43,754 nt of DNA, taken from the NCBI GenBank assembly GCA_013141015.1, contig JABFRT010000005.1, positions 1-43,754 of the forward strand. Reading direction: 5' to 3'. Position 1 is the stretch's first letter; each line of letters begins with the position of its first letter. Made by a program: the position numbers and the translations under genes. Below, one piece after another: positions 32,736-40,546 of this stretch. Source of the stretch: Hyphomicrobium sp. Lineage in GTDB: Bacteria > Pseudomonadota > Alphaproteobacteria > Rhizobiales > Hyphomicrobiaceae. The notes under the pieces are model-generated. The model did no database searches. It was not told where the DNA came from and was given only the letters and a program-made list of their open reading frames with translations.

Positions 32736-35120
32736 ATGCCGGCGTCAGTTCCAATCATGCTTTGCAGTTCGCTTCGCGCGCCGATTCTGCTCTCCGACGG
32801 CCGGATAACAACCTGCACGAAGGATCACACCGGCATCAACGTGCTCGCTGACATAAACAGCGACAACTTCGAAACGGCAATGCAAAAGTACAAAGCAGAG
32901 CGGACGCTCGTTTCTGAGAACCCAAGCCATCTGCCACTGTGCGGCAACTGTCACAAAAATATTGCGCGATGGGGCGAGACAGGATTGCCGCGCGCGGGAT
33001 GGATACAGACCGATTTTAGCGATGCCGACAAACGCAATTTCGAGTCGGCATTCGATCCAGACGCGATCACAATGAACATCGAACTTGCCAGCCGGTGCAA
33101 CATCCGCTGTATCGGTTGCCCCATCTCCGATGGTAAAGCGTTTCACGACACGAGGGCCTCTGCACTTTTAGATGTGTCCAAACTGATGGGGTGGATTGGC
33201 GAAAACGCGCGCAAGATTGCCCGTGTTCGCCTGTATCACATCGGTGAAACCTTCGTTCATCCGCAGTGGATTGAACTTTGCCGGTTCCTCAAGACGCAAA
33301 ACCCAAACATCATTCTGATGACGTCGACTAACGGCATGCCGCTTTCCAAACCCAGGAACTTTGACGGCGTGCGGGAAAGCGGAATCGACGAGATAATGTT
33401 TTCAATCCATGGCACAAGCAATGATTCGTGCCAGAAGTATATGGGGCAGGCTTTTTCTTTTGAAACGGCGCTTGATGGCATGCGCCGCGTCGCCGGCCTT
33501 CGCAAGGACTATGGATTGAAACTGAAGCTGCTGTGGCGGTATTTGCTATTTGAGTGGAACGATACTGCGCAGGAAATCGCCACCGCGCAGCGTATTGCCT
33601 GCGAAATCGGCATCGACGAACTGCATTTTACTTTGACGGGCGGACCGTCTCCGTCTCAGCGCGTGCGCGTGGGAAGCGATGCTTGGCAGGCAATGCGGGC
33701 GCAATTCGCGGCCGCGTCGCAAGTTTCAGCCGACTACCAGGCCGTCACACCGATGGTCGCTATGTTCCGGCCGAACCCTGCGGCATCCGAACGGCGTTCT
33801 GGTTATTTGCCCTTCATTGAGACATCCGCCGGCTCGTCCGGGAGCGCACCTTGGCGGCCATTGTCCGCGACCAACGCCCAGAAAGCCGCGCTGCATGTGG
33901 CACTCGGCAAGGCCGCATTGGACAGTGGAAAATTCAGCGATGCCGTCGCTGCATTCGAAAAGGCAAAGAGTACGCACGCCGATCAACCTGCCTGGATTCA
34001 CGGCGCACTTGGCAGGGCGTATGCTGGCCTGCAACAACCGGCAGACTCTTCGCGTGCATTCGCGGCAGCACTTGAACTCGCTTCACACACGGAAACCTAC
34101 TCGCTGTATCTCGGCCAAGCCCGGGCGTTGCGGAAATTGAGCCGCTGGAGTGAAGCAGCTGGCGCCTACAAACAGGCCCTCGCCATCGCCAACCGCGACA
34201 GCACCTACGCCGAAGATCTCTTTCCTGAATATATTGACGTACTCGAAAAGGCCGGAGACGGCGCTGAAGCGCGGCGGATGCGCACCGCCCGGATAGAAGC
34301 GGTGTTCCTTGTCAATCACGACAGAAGGATCATCTATTGCCCGGTGCCGAAGAACGCCTGCACGACGTTTAAGCGGATCCTCATTGAAAACTCGAGCAAT
34401 GCCGCAATGTTCCAGGATAGTAAATCATCACCGCATGTCTTTTCGCGCTCTGAGAAGGCGAACATGCGCCTCAAGAATACCAGCCTCCTGTTGGACCCGC
34501 GCTACACCAAGGTTGCGCTGCTGAGAAACCCATTCAGCCGCGTGGTCAGTGCGTACGCCAATCTATTCGTTGAGCCCCTGAAGTGGGGGCATCCGCTTGA
34601 ACAGGTCGTTAAGAACGTAATCAACGAGGTCCATGTCGCGCAGGGCCTTCACCCCGACTGGCAGCTCTCCATCACATTCGAGGAATTTGTTGGCTACATC
34701 GGCCGCACGCCCGACCCGTCTCTTGACTATCATTGGCGTTCGCAGACGGCAGTAATCGGTATGGCGTTGAACGGGTTTGACGTGATTGGCAGCGTTGAGG
34801 ATTTGTCGTCAACTCTTGCCGTGCTGGAGCGCACCAACGGGCTGCATGCTGAACCGCGCCGCCTGAATGGCACCACATATCACGCGAGGGCAAACGTAGA
34901 GTCGCCACATACAATGCTTCCGGCAGATCTTGCGCGCTTGGACCGCTTCCCCTCCATTGAGGAAATGTACACAGCCAAACTACACAGTGCCGTTGCGCGC
35001 CGCTACAGTGAGGATATCCACCTGTATAGCCGGTATTTCGATTTAGCCGATGGGCACGCGATTGGCCATCCGGATGCCACAAGCTCAAAGCTCAGCATGT
35101 CTCTTTCCGCATCGGCATAA
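32736..35120 (+). CDS. radical SAM - TPR - sulfotransferase fusion protein
   Basis: A 794-residue three-part protein. Residues ~10-75 resemble a SPASM-type auxiliary cluster domain (GRITTCTKD with Cys27, PLCGNCHKN with Cys69/Cys72). Residues ~112-330 are a radical SAM core with Cys121-x3-Cys125-x2-Cys128 and ETFVHP/STNG segments. Residues ~385-515 hold TPR-like helices. Residues ~522-770 are a sulfotransferase of the family 2/carbohydrate type, with the PAPS 5'-phosphosulfate loop VPKNACTTFK (537-546) and the 3'-phosphate segment LLRNPFSRVVSAY (595-607). The start ATG at 32736 has GAGG 8 bases upstream; a GTG at 32712 is less likely. A DegT/TPR gene follows after 3 bases. Substrate unknown. 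Confidence 0.85.
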   Translation: MPASVPIMLCSSLRAPILLSDGRITTCTKDHTGINVLADINSDNFETAMQKYKAERTLVSENPSHLPLCGNCHKNIARWGETGLPRAGWIQTDFSDADKRNFESAFDPDAITMNIELASRCNIRCIGCPISDGKAFHDTRASALLDVSKLMGWIGENARKIARVRLYHIGETFVHPQWIELCRFLKTQNPNIILMTSTNGMPLSKPRNFDGVRESGIDEIMFSIHGTSNDSCQKYMGQAFSFETALDGMRRVAGLRKDYGLKLKLLWRYLLFEWNDTAQEIATAQRIACEIGIDELHFTLTGGPSPSQRVRVGSDAWQAMRAQFAAASQVSADYQAVTPMVAMFRPNPAASERRSGYLPFIETSAGSSGSAPWRPLSATNAQKAALHVALGKAALDSGKFSDAVAAFEKAKSTHADQPAWIHGALGRAYAGLQQPADSSRAFAAALELASHTETYSLYLGQARALRKLSRWSEAAGAYKQALAIANRDSTYAEDLFPEYIDVLEKAGDGAEARRMRTARIEAVFLVNHDRRIIYCPVPKNACTTFKRILIENSSNAAMFQDSKSSPHVFSRSEKANMRLKNTSLLLDPRYTKVALLRNPFSRVVSAYANLFVEPLKWGHPLEQVVKNVINEVHVAQGLHPDWQLSITFEEFVGYIGRTPDPSLDYHWRSQTAVIGMALNGFDVIGSVEDLSSTLAVLERTNGLHAEPRRLNGTTYHARANVESPHTMLPADLARLDRFPSIEEMYTAKLHSAVARRYSEDIHLYSRYFDLADGHAIGHPDATSSKLSMSLSASA

Positions 35121-35123
35121 CCA

Positions 35124-36995
35124 ATGGTCACCCGGCTCGCGATTGACGGCGGAACGCCCGTACGCACTGCACCCTTCGGCCCGTGGTGGATTATCGGCGA
35201 TGAGGAGCGCCAGCAAATCGCCGATGTCATGGATCAAGCCGCCACAAAATGGCGTTCGAGATTCAAACTGAATGAATTCACGCGCGCAATCGGATTGCGC
35301 TACGGCTTTCGCCATGTATTCGCTACCAGCTGTGGCACAGGCGCGTTGCATGCGGCAGTCGCCGCGATCAATCCAGACCCCGGTGATGAGATCATCACGA
35401 CGGCGGTGACCGACATCGGCACCCTGGCCGCAATACTGCAATGCAACGCCTTACCGGTTTTCGCCGACTGGGACGCCGCCACGTTGAATATGGATCCCGC
35501 AGACATAGAGCGGCGGATTACGGATCGTACGCGCGCGATCCTAGTGGTTCATCTGTTCGGCAATCCTTGCGATATGTCACCGATTATGGAGATCGCCAAA
35601 AGACACAGCTTGCCCGTTATCGAAGATTGTGCGCAGGCCCATCTCGCCGAATACCGCGGTCAAAAAATTGGCACGCTCGGCGACATTGCATGCTTTTCCC
35701 TCGGGCTGAAGACACTCAGCACGGACCAAGGCGGCTTGGTTGCAACCAATGATCGCCCGCTCGCCGAACGCGCCAGCGGCTTCTTAATCAAGGGCACTGA
35801 CGTGCTGCCAACGGGCTTTAAGCGCGGAGCCTTCCTTGGTGGATTTTATCCATTGACCGATTTACATGCGGCCATCGGCATCGCGCAGCTCGGCCGGCTC
35901 GATGCAGCAACCGATGTCCGGCGGAGCACAGCTGCGATTTTGGATAAGGCCTTTTCAGCGTTCCCCGGTTTCCGGGTCGCTAAACCGCACGCTGCCGATA
36001 AGCATGTCTATTATGTCTATCCATTCGTCATCGATCCCGGTGCCGCGGGCGTTACACTGCAAAGATTCGTCGCTGCCGTACGCGCGGAAGGTATTCCCGA
36101 CATTCATGGGCCCTACCTTGAAGGCGTTCCGCTACACCGCGCCGGCATGTTCGTCAACGAACGCACATATGGCCGTTCCGGATTTCCGCTTGTCGATGCG
36201 TCCGGCACCCGCCGCTACGACTATCGATCGTTACAGTTGCCGGCCGCCGAGCGACTACTGCCAAATGTGGGCTATTTCCATTTCAGAAACAGCTTGACAC
36301 CTGAGGATGCGCGCGCAATGGCCGAAGCGGTTTCAAAAGTTGCTGCCTATTACCAAGCCTTCCCTGAAACCTCGCAAGCGGCATCAGGGACTGGAGATGC
36401 GCGCTCCAGCGAGTTAACCGCGCACCTCAAGTCCGGCAACGGTTTGCTTGCAGAAGGCAAATACGGCGACGCGTTGTGGTGTTTCCATCGCGCCATACAG
36501 ATCGACGAAAAGTCAGCCGAAGCTTATTTCGGTCTTGGCTGCGTCTTCAACGCACTCGGCCAAAGAATTGAAGCCAGAACCGCTTTTGAAATGGCGGTGG
36601 AGGCCAATCCGAGATTCGCCGACGCTTATCATTGGTTGGGCGGAATGCTGGTCGACGACGAAAAATACGAAGAAGCATTCGCCTATTATGAGAAGGCGAT
36701 CACCGCAAAGCCAAAAGCAGCTCACTGCTACCGCGGCCTGGCATTCGCCCAATTCAAGCACGGCCAAATCGGCAAAGCGCTGGAAAACTTCGAACAGTCG
36801 CTGCGGCTGAACCCCAAATACGTCATGGCGTACATGCAAATGGGCGACGCGCTCGCCGAAAACAACCGCATGGACGAGGCGAAGCAGTCATATGCGGCAG
36901 CGCTGGCGCTTGAGCCTGGCAATAAGAATGCTCAACGAAAGCTCGCGGCCATTGAGGCACCAGCGGTGGCCGGCAACAGCCAACCTATCAGCTGA
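35124..36995 (+). CDS. DegT/DnrJ/EryC1 aminotransferase with C-terminal TPR domain
   Basis: A 623-residue fusion. Residues ~1-410 are a fold-type I PLP enzyme of the DegT/AHBA-synthase group: FATSCGTGALHAAVAA, VIEDCAQAHLAEYRG with the PLP-ring Asp168, and FSLGLKTLSTDQGG with the PLP Lys196. Such enzymes aminate keto-sugars or make amino-cyclitols. Residues ~430-610 contain about five TPR units (LLAEGKYGDALWCFHRAIQI, then LGGMLVDDEKYEEAFAYYEKA and others). The ATG lies 3 bases after the radical-SAM fusion stop, so the two are one operon. Both proteins carry TPRs, suggesting they dock on the same carrier. Product inferred only as an amino-sugar-like compound. Confidence 0.88.
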   Translation: MVTRLAIDGGTPVRTAPFGPWWIIGDEERQQIADVMDQAATKWRSRFKLNEFTRAIGLRYGFRHVFATSCGTGALHAAVAAINPDPGDEIITTAVTDIGTLAAILQCNALPVFADWDAATLNMDPADIERRITDRTRAILVVHLFGNPCDMSPIMEIAKRHSLPVIEDCAQAHLAEYRGQKIGTLGDIACFSLGLKTLSTDQGGLVATNDRPLAERASGFLIKGTDVLPTGFKRGAFLGGFYPLTDLHAAIGIAQLGRLDAATDVRRSTAAILDKAFSAFPGFRVAKPHAADKHVYYVYPFVIDPGAAGVTLQRFVAAVRAEGIPDIHGPYLEGVPLHRAGMFVNERTYGRSGFPLVDASGTRRYDYRSLQLPAAERLLPNVGYFHFRNSLTPEDARAMAEAVSKVAAYYQAFPETSQAASGTGDARSSELTAHLKSGNGLLAEGKYGDALWCFHRAIQIDEKSAEAYFGLGCVFNALGQRIEARTAFEMAVEANPRFADAYHWLGGMLVDDEKYEEAFAYYEKAITAKPKAAHCYRGLAFAQFKHGQIGKALENFEQSLRLNPKYVMAYMQMGDALAENNRMDEAKQSYAAALALEPGNKNAQRKLAAIEAPAVAGNSQPIS

Positions 36996-37045
36996 TCGTA
37001 TAAACAAGAGTCGGCTAGCTTTCAGCCCTTGTCATTGATCGACGC

Positions 37046-38689
37046 TCAGGTCACGAGACCGTCGGGCGGTGAGAGATCCGCCACGTCCCCATCGTTAAAG
37101 TGCGCACCGGCATCCTGTCCTGACGCGTTCCGCCACTCATCGAAGGTGTACGATCCATTGCACGACCCTAGACCGGATTGACCGGCGCTGCAAGCTTCGC
37201 CTAGGCCGGCACCAGCGCCAATCACAAACGCTTTAGCGTGTCGCATGCCGAAATAGTTATTGTCCGACGCGCGGAACTGCTGCCAGAAGCGCCCGCCATC
37301 AAAATCCTTTGACGGCAACCGCAGCAGCGTTGGGTTGGCATCAGTTGCGATTATCGTGTTGTTCTTCAGCGACACACGCTCGGTGTACCATTCGTGTATT
37401 ACACCGCTAACAGGATCGCGAAATACGTGTTTGTCGCGGTCATCACGCACACCGACCTGCGCGACGTCATTATCAAAAATAAGATTATTCTTCAGCATGA
37501 CGCCGCGCGCATGTGTCAGCACAAGGCCGGAACCGAATGACCAGCGCCACTCATTAATTAACGGCTCCTGGCGATTGGCGGCGATTTGGCAGCGCTGCAC
37601 CAAGTATGGCCCTTCCCCTGCTTCCAAATGCAGGCCGCGATAGTTGCCGTAAAAAATACTGTCTTCAACGCGGACATCACGATTTTCCAGATCTATCCAT
37701 CCGCCAGTCGCCATGTTGCGAATGCTGCGGTGAATGCGGATCGTCACGCGGTTGGACCTCGACACCTTCAGACCGCAAGGCCAGCGCCGGTACACACCGG
37801 CCCAATTGCCCCGCCAATTGTTGAGATTGGTTTCACAGCCTTCAATCAGCAAATTTGTGCAGTTCGCCGCGTTCAAGCCAATGCAGCCGTTGCCGTTGAA
37901 GCGCGAATTCCTGATGGTGATATTGTGATTTTGCGAGCCACCCAGGTAGATACCCTTATTGTTGTTCGCTGAAAATTGGCAGTCCTCGACCACGACATTG
38001 TTGCAGCTCGAAATTTGCAACGGCGCACAGAGTGGCGCTGCGTGAAGCGACGCGTCATGACGGAACACCAGCCCCCGCAAAATCACGTTTTTTCGCCCGG
38101 CCAGATGAAGAGCGATCGAACGGGTGGCAACCTCGCAGACTGCGTGCGCGGGATCCTTTCCGCCGGGCGGCGGCAAGGTGATGGTTCGGGCAGCAGCATC
38201 GACATAAAATGACCCTGGCGCCAGTTCTGACGCCGCAAGTTGCTGGCGCAGAACTTTACCATCCATCACCAGCACTTCACGCCGCAGCATCAATTCCGGC
38301 GTCGTCAGAAATGGATTGTTGAAGTCCGGCGGCGCCGGCGCCGCAGCGCAATCGTAAGGCCAATCCGCACACCAGAGCTCACCCATTCGCCGCCAGCCGC
38401 TGAACCGGTCGGCGCCGGAGAAGATCGCCGTGCCACTCACCTCTGCTTCGATTGCGACGACAGCCGCGTTTTCTCGGGCCCAATTAAATGTAAGACTGAC
38501 GCAGTAGACGCCGGGCGCCAGCACAACACGCGTTGACACGCCATTGACTTGCGCGTCAAAGGCTTGATGGAGGACGCGTTCAAGTTCGCCTGGATGGTGA
38601 GCGGAAACATGCACGACGTTTACAAACGCCACACTGGGAATCGCAGCGCCCGTCGCGGTAGGAATGTCGGGCTCGTCATCGGCTGCCAT
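37046..38689 (-). CDS. right-handed parallel beta-helix protein
   Basis: A 547-residue protein. The middle (~200-420) is a pectate-lyase-like beta-helix of Asn-rich coils (NVILRGLVFRHDAS, NNVVVEDCQFSANNN, HNITIRNSRFNGNGC, NLLIEGCETNLNNW). It has no signal peptide. The N-terminus is short, and the C-terminus reads like a carbohydrate-active-enzyme end (YTFDEWRNASGQDAGAHFND). The ATG at 38689 has AAGGGA 7 bases upstream; a start at 38710 is possible. It converges on the DegT/TPR gene. A polysaccharide lyase, epimerase or surface-fibre role is possible; no catalytic triad could be assigned. Confidence 0.82.
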   Translation of the reverse strand: MAADDEPDIPTATGAAIPSVAFVNVVHVSAHHPGELERVLHQAFDAQVNGVSTRVVLAPGVYCVSLTFNWARENAAVVAIEAEVSGTAIFSGADRFSGWRRMGELWCADWPYDCAAAPAPPDFNNPFLTTPELMLRREVLVMDGKVLRQQLAASELAPGSFYVDAAARTITLPPPGGKDPAHAVCEVATRSIALHLAGRKNVILRGLVFRHDASLHAAPLCAPLQISSCNNVVVEDCQFSANNNKGIYLGGSQNHNITIRNSRFNGNGCIGLNAANCTNLLIEGCETNLNNWRGNWAGVYRRWPCGLKVSRSNRVTIRIHRSIRNMATGGWIDLENRDVRVEDSIFYGNYRGLHLEAGEGPYLVQRCQIAANRQEPLINEWRWSFGSGLVLTHARGVMLKNNLIFDNDVAQVGVRDDRDKHVFRDPVSGVIHEWYTERVSLKNNTIIATDANPTLLRLPSKDFDGGRFWQQFRASDNNYFGMRHAKAFVIGAGAGLGEACSAGQSGLGSCNGSYTFDEWRNASGQDAGAHFNDGDVADLSPPDGLVT

Positions 38690-38865
38690 CGCCAATCCCT
38701 TCCGCAACACTTAGCTATAGGACCGATTGAACCAGATCACAGTGTGGAGCCCGCAATGACAAGTACTGCACTGCATGTCTAGCATTGCATAGGCTGCGGT
38801 CGTTCGGACGGCCGGCATCACGGCATCGTACCCCGCGGGAGACACGAACGAAAGTTGTGACGCGT

Positions 38866-39519
38866 TTAGCCTTTCGGAGCAGCAACTGGCGCCGGCGGCT
38901 TAGCCTTTGCTGAGATGACCTGCAAAGCTGCAGCAAACGCCGCGTCAGCATTCAGCGTCGTGGTGTCTATGGTGATCGCATCTTCGGCGGCTTCAAGGGG
39001 CGCCACGTCGCGATTGCTGTCGCGCTCGTCGCGTTGGCGGATATCAGCCAGAACTGCGTCGTAAGTGATCGGCTCGCCGCGCGATTGATGTTCGAGGTGG
39101 CGGCGGCGCGCACGTTCTTCTGAGGTGGCTGTCACAAAAATCTTGATATCGGCATCAGGGCAAATGACCGTGCCGATATCCCGGCCATCGAGCACCGCGC
39201 CTCCGGGCTGTTTGGCGAAGTCACGCTGGTAGTCGAGCAACGCGAGGCGCACGCGCGGCATCTTAGCGACAATCGACGCAGCGTCGCCCGCAGCGGGTCC
39301 GCGCAGCCTCGCATCATCCAGGGTGGCGGAATCAAGCGACCACGCGGCGGCAACGGCAGCAGCTGAATCCTGAAGGCTCGCGCCTTTCGCGACCACATCA
39401 CGCGCCACCGCGCGATACAGCAATCCGGTATCCAGCACCGGCAAACTCAAATGCGCGGCGATGCGCTTTGCCAAAGTCCCCTTGCCCGACGCGGCTGGTC
39501 CGTCGATTGCGATGATCAT
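38866..39519 (-). CDS. cmk: cytidylate kinase
   Basis: Phosphorylates CMP/dCMP, 217 residues. P-loop [45 protein letters not shown] and [14 protein letters not shown] are typical Cmk motifs. GAGGA precedes the ATG at 39519; the longer frame to 39615 is derived from a repeat element and is rejected. The C-terminus has an Ala/Pro/Lys tail. In many alphaproteobacteria the order is aroA-cmk-rpsA. Here no rpsA follows within 2 kb; the beta-helix gene is next instead. Confidence 0.94.
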   Translation of the reverse strand: MIIAIDGPAASGKGTLAKRIAAHLSLPVLDTGLLYRAVARDVVAKGASLQDSAAAVAAAWSLDSATLDDARLRGPAAGDAASIVAKMPRVRLALLDYQRDFAKQPGGAVLDGRDIGTVICPDADIKIFVTATSEERARRRHLEHQSRGEPITYDAVLADIRQRDERDSNRDVAPLEAAEDAITIDTTTLNADAAFAAALQVISAKAKPPAPVAAPKG

Positions 39520-39558
39520 GATGCGGTCCTCGCGAGACGGCGACATAAATTCCGCTGG

Positions 39559-39596
39559 CTCCCCTCCCTTGACGGGAGGGGTTGAGGGGGGTGAAG
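39559..39596 (+). repeat. palindromic intergenic repeat, copy 1
   Basis: CCCCTCCC-TTGAC-GGGAGGGG followed by TTGAGGGGGGTG. It belongs to the same family as the inverted copy at 39663-39700. Such G-run hairpins are common scattered elements in alphaproteobacterial genomes. Confidence 0.7.
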
Positions 39597-39662
39597 AGCC
39601 TGGAATCATAGCCATATGCTCGCTGCCGTTGATAGCAGAAGTGCTCTGGCGTAAAAATGCTG

Positions 39663-39700
39663 CTTACCCCCACCTAACCCCTCCCCGCGAGGGGAGGGAA
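39663..39700 (-). repeat. palindromic intergenic repeat, copy 2 (inverted)
   Basis: On the minus strand: TTCCCTCCCC-TCGC-GGGGAGGG then GTTAGGTGGGGGTAAG, matching copy 1 in order and flank. The preceding membrane-protein gene ends inside it, so its last residues (FPPLAGRG) are encoded by the repeat. Confidence 0.7.
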
Positions 39701-40111
39701 CTGTTCTGACCGACCATCCCGCCACCATGGACCCAACGTCACGGCATTGCGACGTGCTGAAAGCGAGCACATACCTAACAACCAGCCACCGACAGCGACC
39801 CAGGGCTGACTGAAAAATGTCACAAGCAAAAATCCACTACCAAAATTCGGATCATCACTCTCTTTGTAACATTCGATGCAGGGTTGGGAGACCAATTCAA
39901 TCCAGTAGAGGTGAATTGCCACGAACAACAAAAGCACTACGGTCCAGACGCTTATGCCGAACCAACTCCGCGCGAGTAACTTCGCAACTGCAAATGAGCA
40001 CGCAAATCCGATGGCCGCCAAAACGATATTTAGTAAGGCTAACGGATACGCCTCGCTCATTAAGTGGAAGTGCGCACGAAACGCATTCAGAATGTGCTCA
40101 GCCAGCGGCAT
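39674..40111 (-). CDS. small hypothetical membrane protein (distal copy position)
   Basis: A 145-residue protein with three or four hydrophobic segments (ALLNIVLAAIGFACSFAVA, ISVWTVVLLLFVAIHLYWI, FLLVTFFSQPWVAVGGWLLGMCSL). It starts MPLAE at an ATG lying inside a 39-base copy of the aroA 3' end, and its C-terminus runs into a palindromic repeat, so the original end may be altered. It lies between aroA and cmk. Family not recognised. Confidence 0.55.
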   Translation of the reverse strand: MPLAEHILNAFRAHFHLMSEAYPLALLNIVLAAIGFACSFAVAKLLARSWFGISVWTVVLLLFVAIHLYWIELVSQPCIECYKESDDPNFGSGFLLVTFFSQPWVAVGGWLLGMCSLSARRNAVTLGPWWRDGRSEQFPPLAGRG

Positions 40112-40135
40112 ACCGCGCTCCCAATTGCTCCATCA
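40097..40135. repeat. duplicate of aroA 3' end (detached copy)
   Basis: A 39-base segment with 36 identities to 40508-40546, the true end of aroA, placed 411 bases away. In the aroA frame it still reads MEQLGARYAAG-stop, and all three differences are synonymous (GAA/GAG, CAG/CAA, GGG/GGA). It marks an insertion or recombination at the aroA 3' end. Confidence 0.85.
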
Positions 40136-40522
40136 CGAATTGTCCCTCTGGTTGGCTGCGGTGTGATGGGGCAACATGAACTTGCGAAATAAACTGCGAA
40201 TAGCCCTCACGACCCACCAAAAAAGTCCGACCGCCAATCCAATGAAAAACACCCCAGTTGTGGCGATCGCCAATGGATTTGGCAGGATTTCGGCCTGCCA
40301 AGAACGAGGCAAAGCACAAATCGATAGTAGCAAATAAGTACAACACAAATAGGCAAACAAGCGCCAGACCAATTTGCTGCCAATCTCGCTTGGGTTGTCG
40401 AAGGCGAACCCCCTCAAGAAAAAGTAAACGAGCATCATAGCGAGGCCGAGCATCAAGCCGTCGAAGAAGATCAGCAAGCCGAACGTACCCAAGTGAAAAC
40501 CCATGACCTCAGCCAGCGGCAT
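40133..40522 (-). CDS. small hypothetical membrane protein (aroA-proximal)
   Basis: A 129-residue protein with three hydrophobic segments (GLLIFFDGLMLGLAMMLVYFF, LFAYLCCTYLLLSICAL, IATTGVFFIGLAVGLFWWVV). It begins MPLAE at an ATG within the last codons of aroA (14-base overlap), so it is translated in a different frame from the end of that gene. Apart from the five shared first residues, it is not visibly homologous to the next membrane protein at 39674. Family unknown. Confidence 0.6.
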   Translation of the reverse strand: MPLAEVMGFHLGTFGLLIFFDGLMLGLAMMLVYFFLRGFAFDNPSEIGSKLVWRLFAYLCCTYLLLSICALPRSWQAEILPNPLAIATTGVFFIGLAVGLFWWVVRAIRSLFRKFMLPHHTAANQRDNS

Positions 40523-40546
40523 ACCGCGCCCCCAACTGTTCCATCA
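40508..40546. repeat. aroA 3' end (intact copy of 39-base duplication)
   Basis: Native partner of the detached copy at 40097-40135; offset 411 bases. It contains the aroA stop and the start codon of the next membrane-protein gene. Confidence 0.85.
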
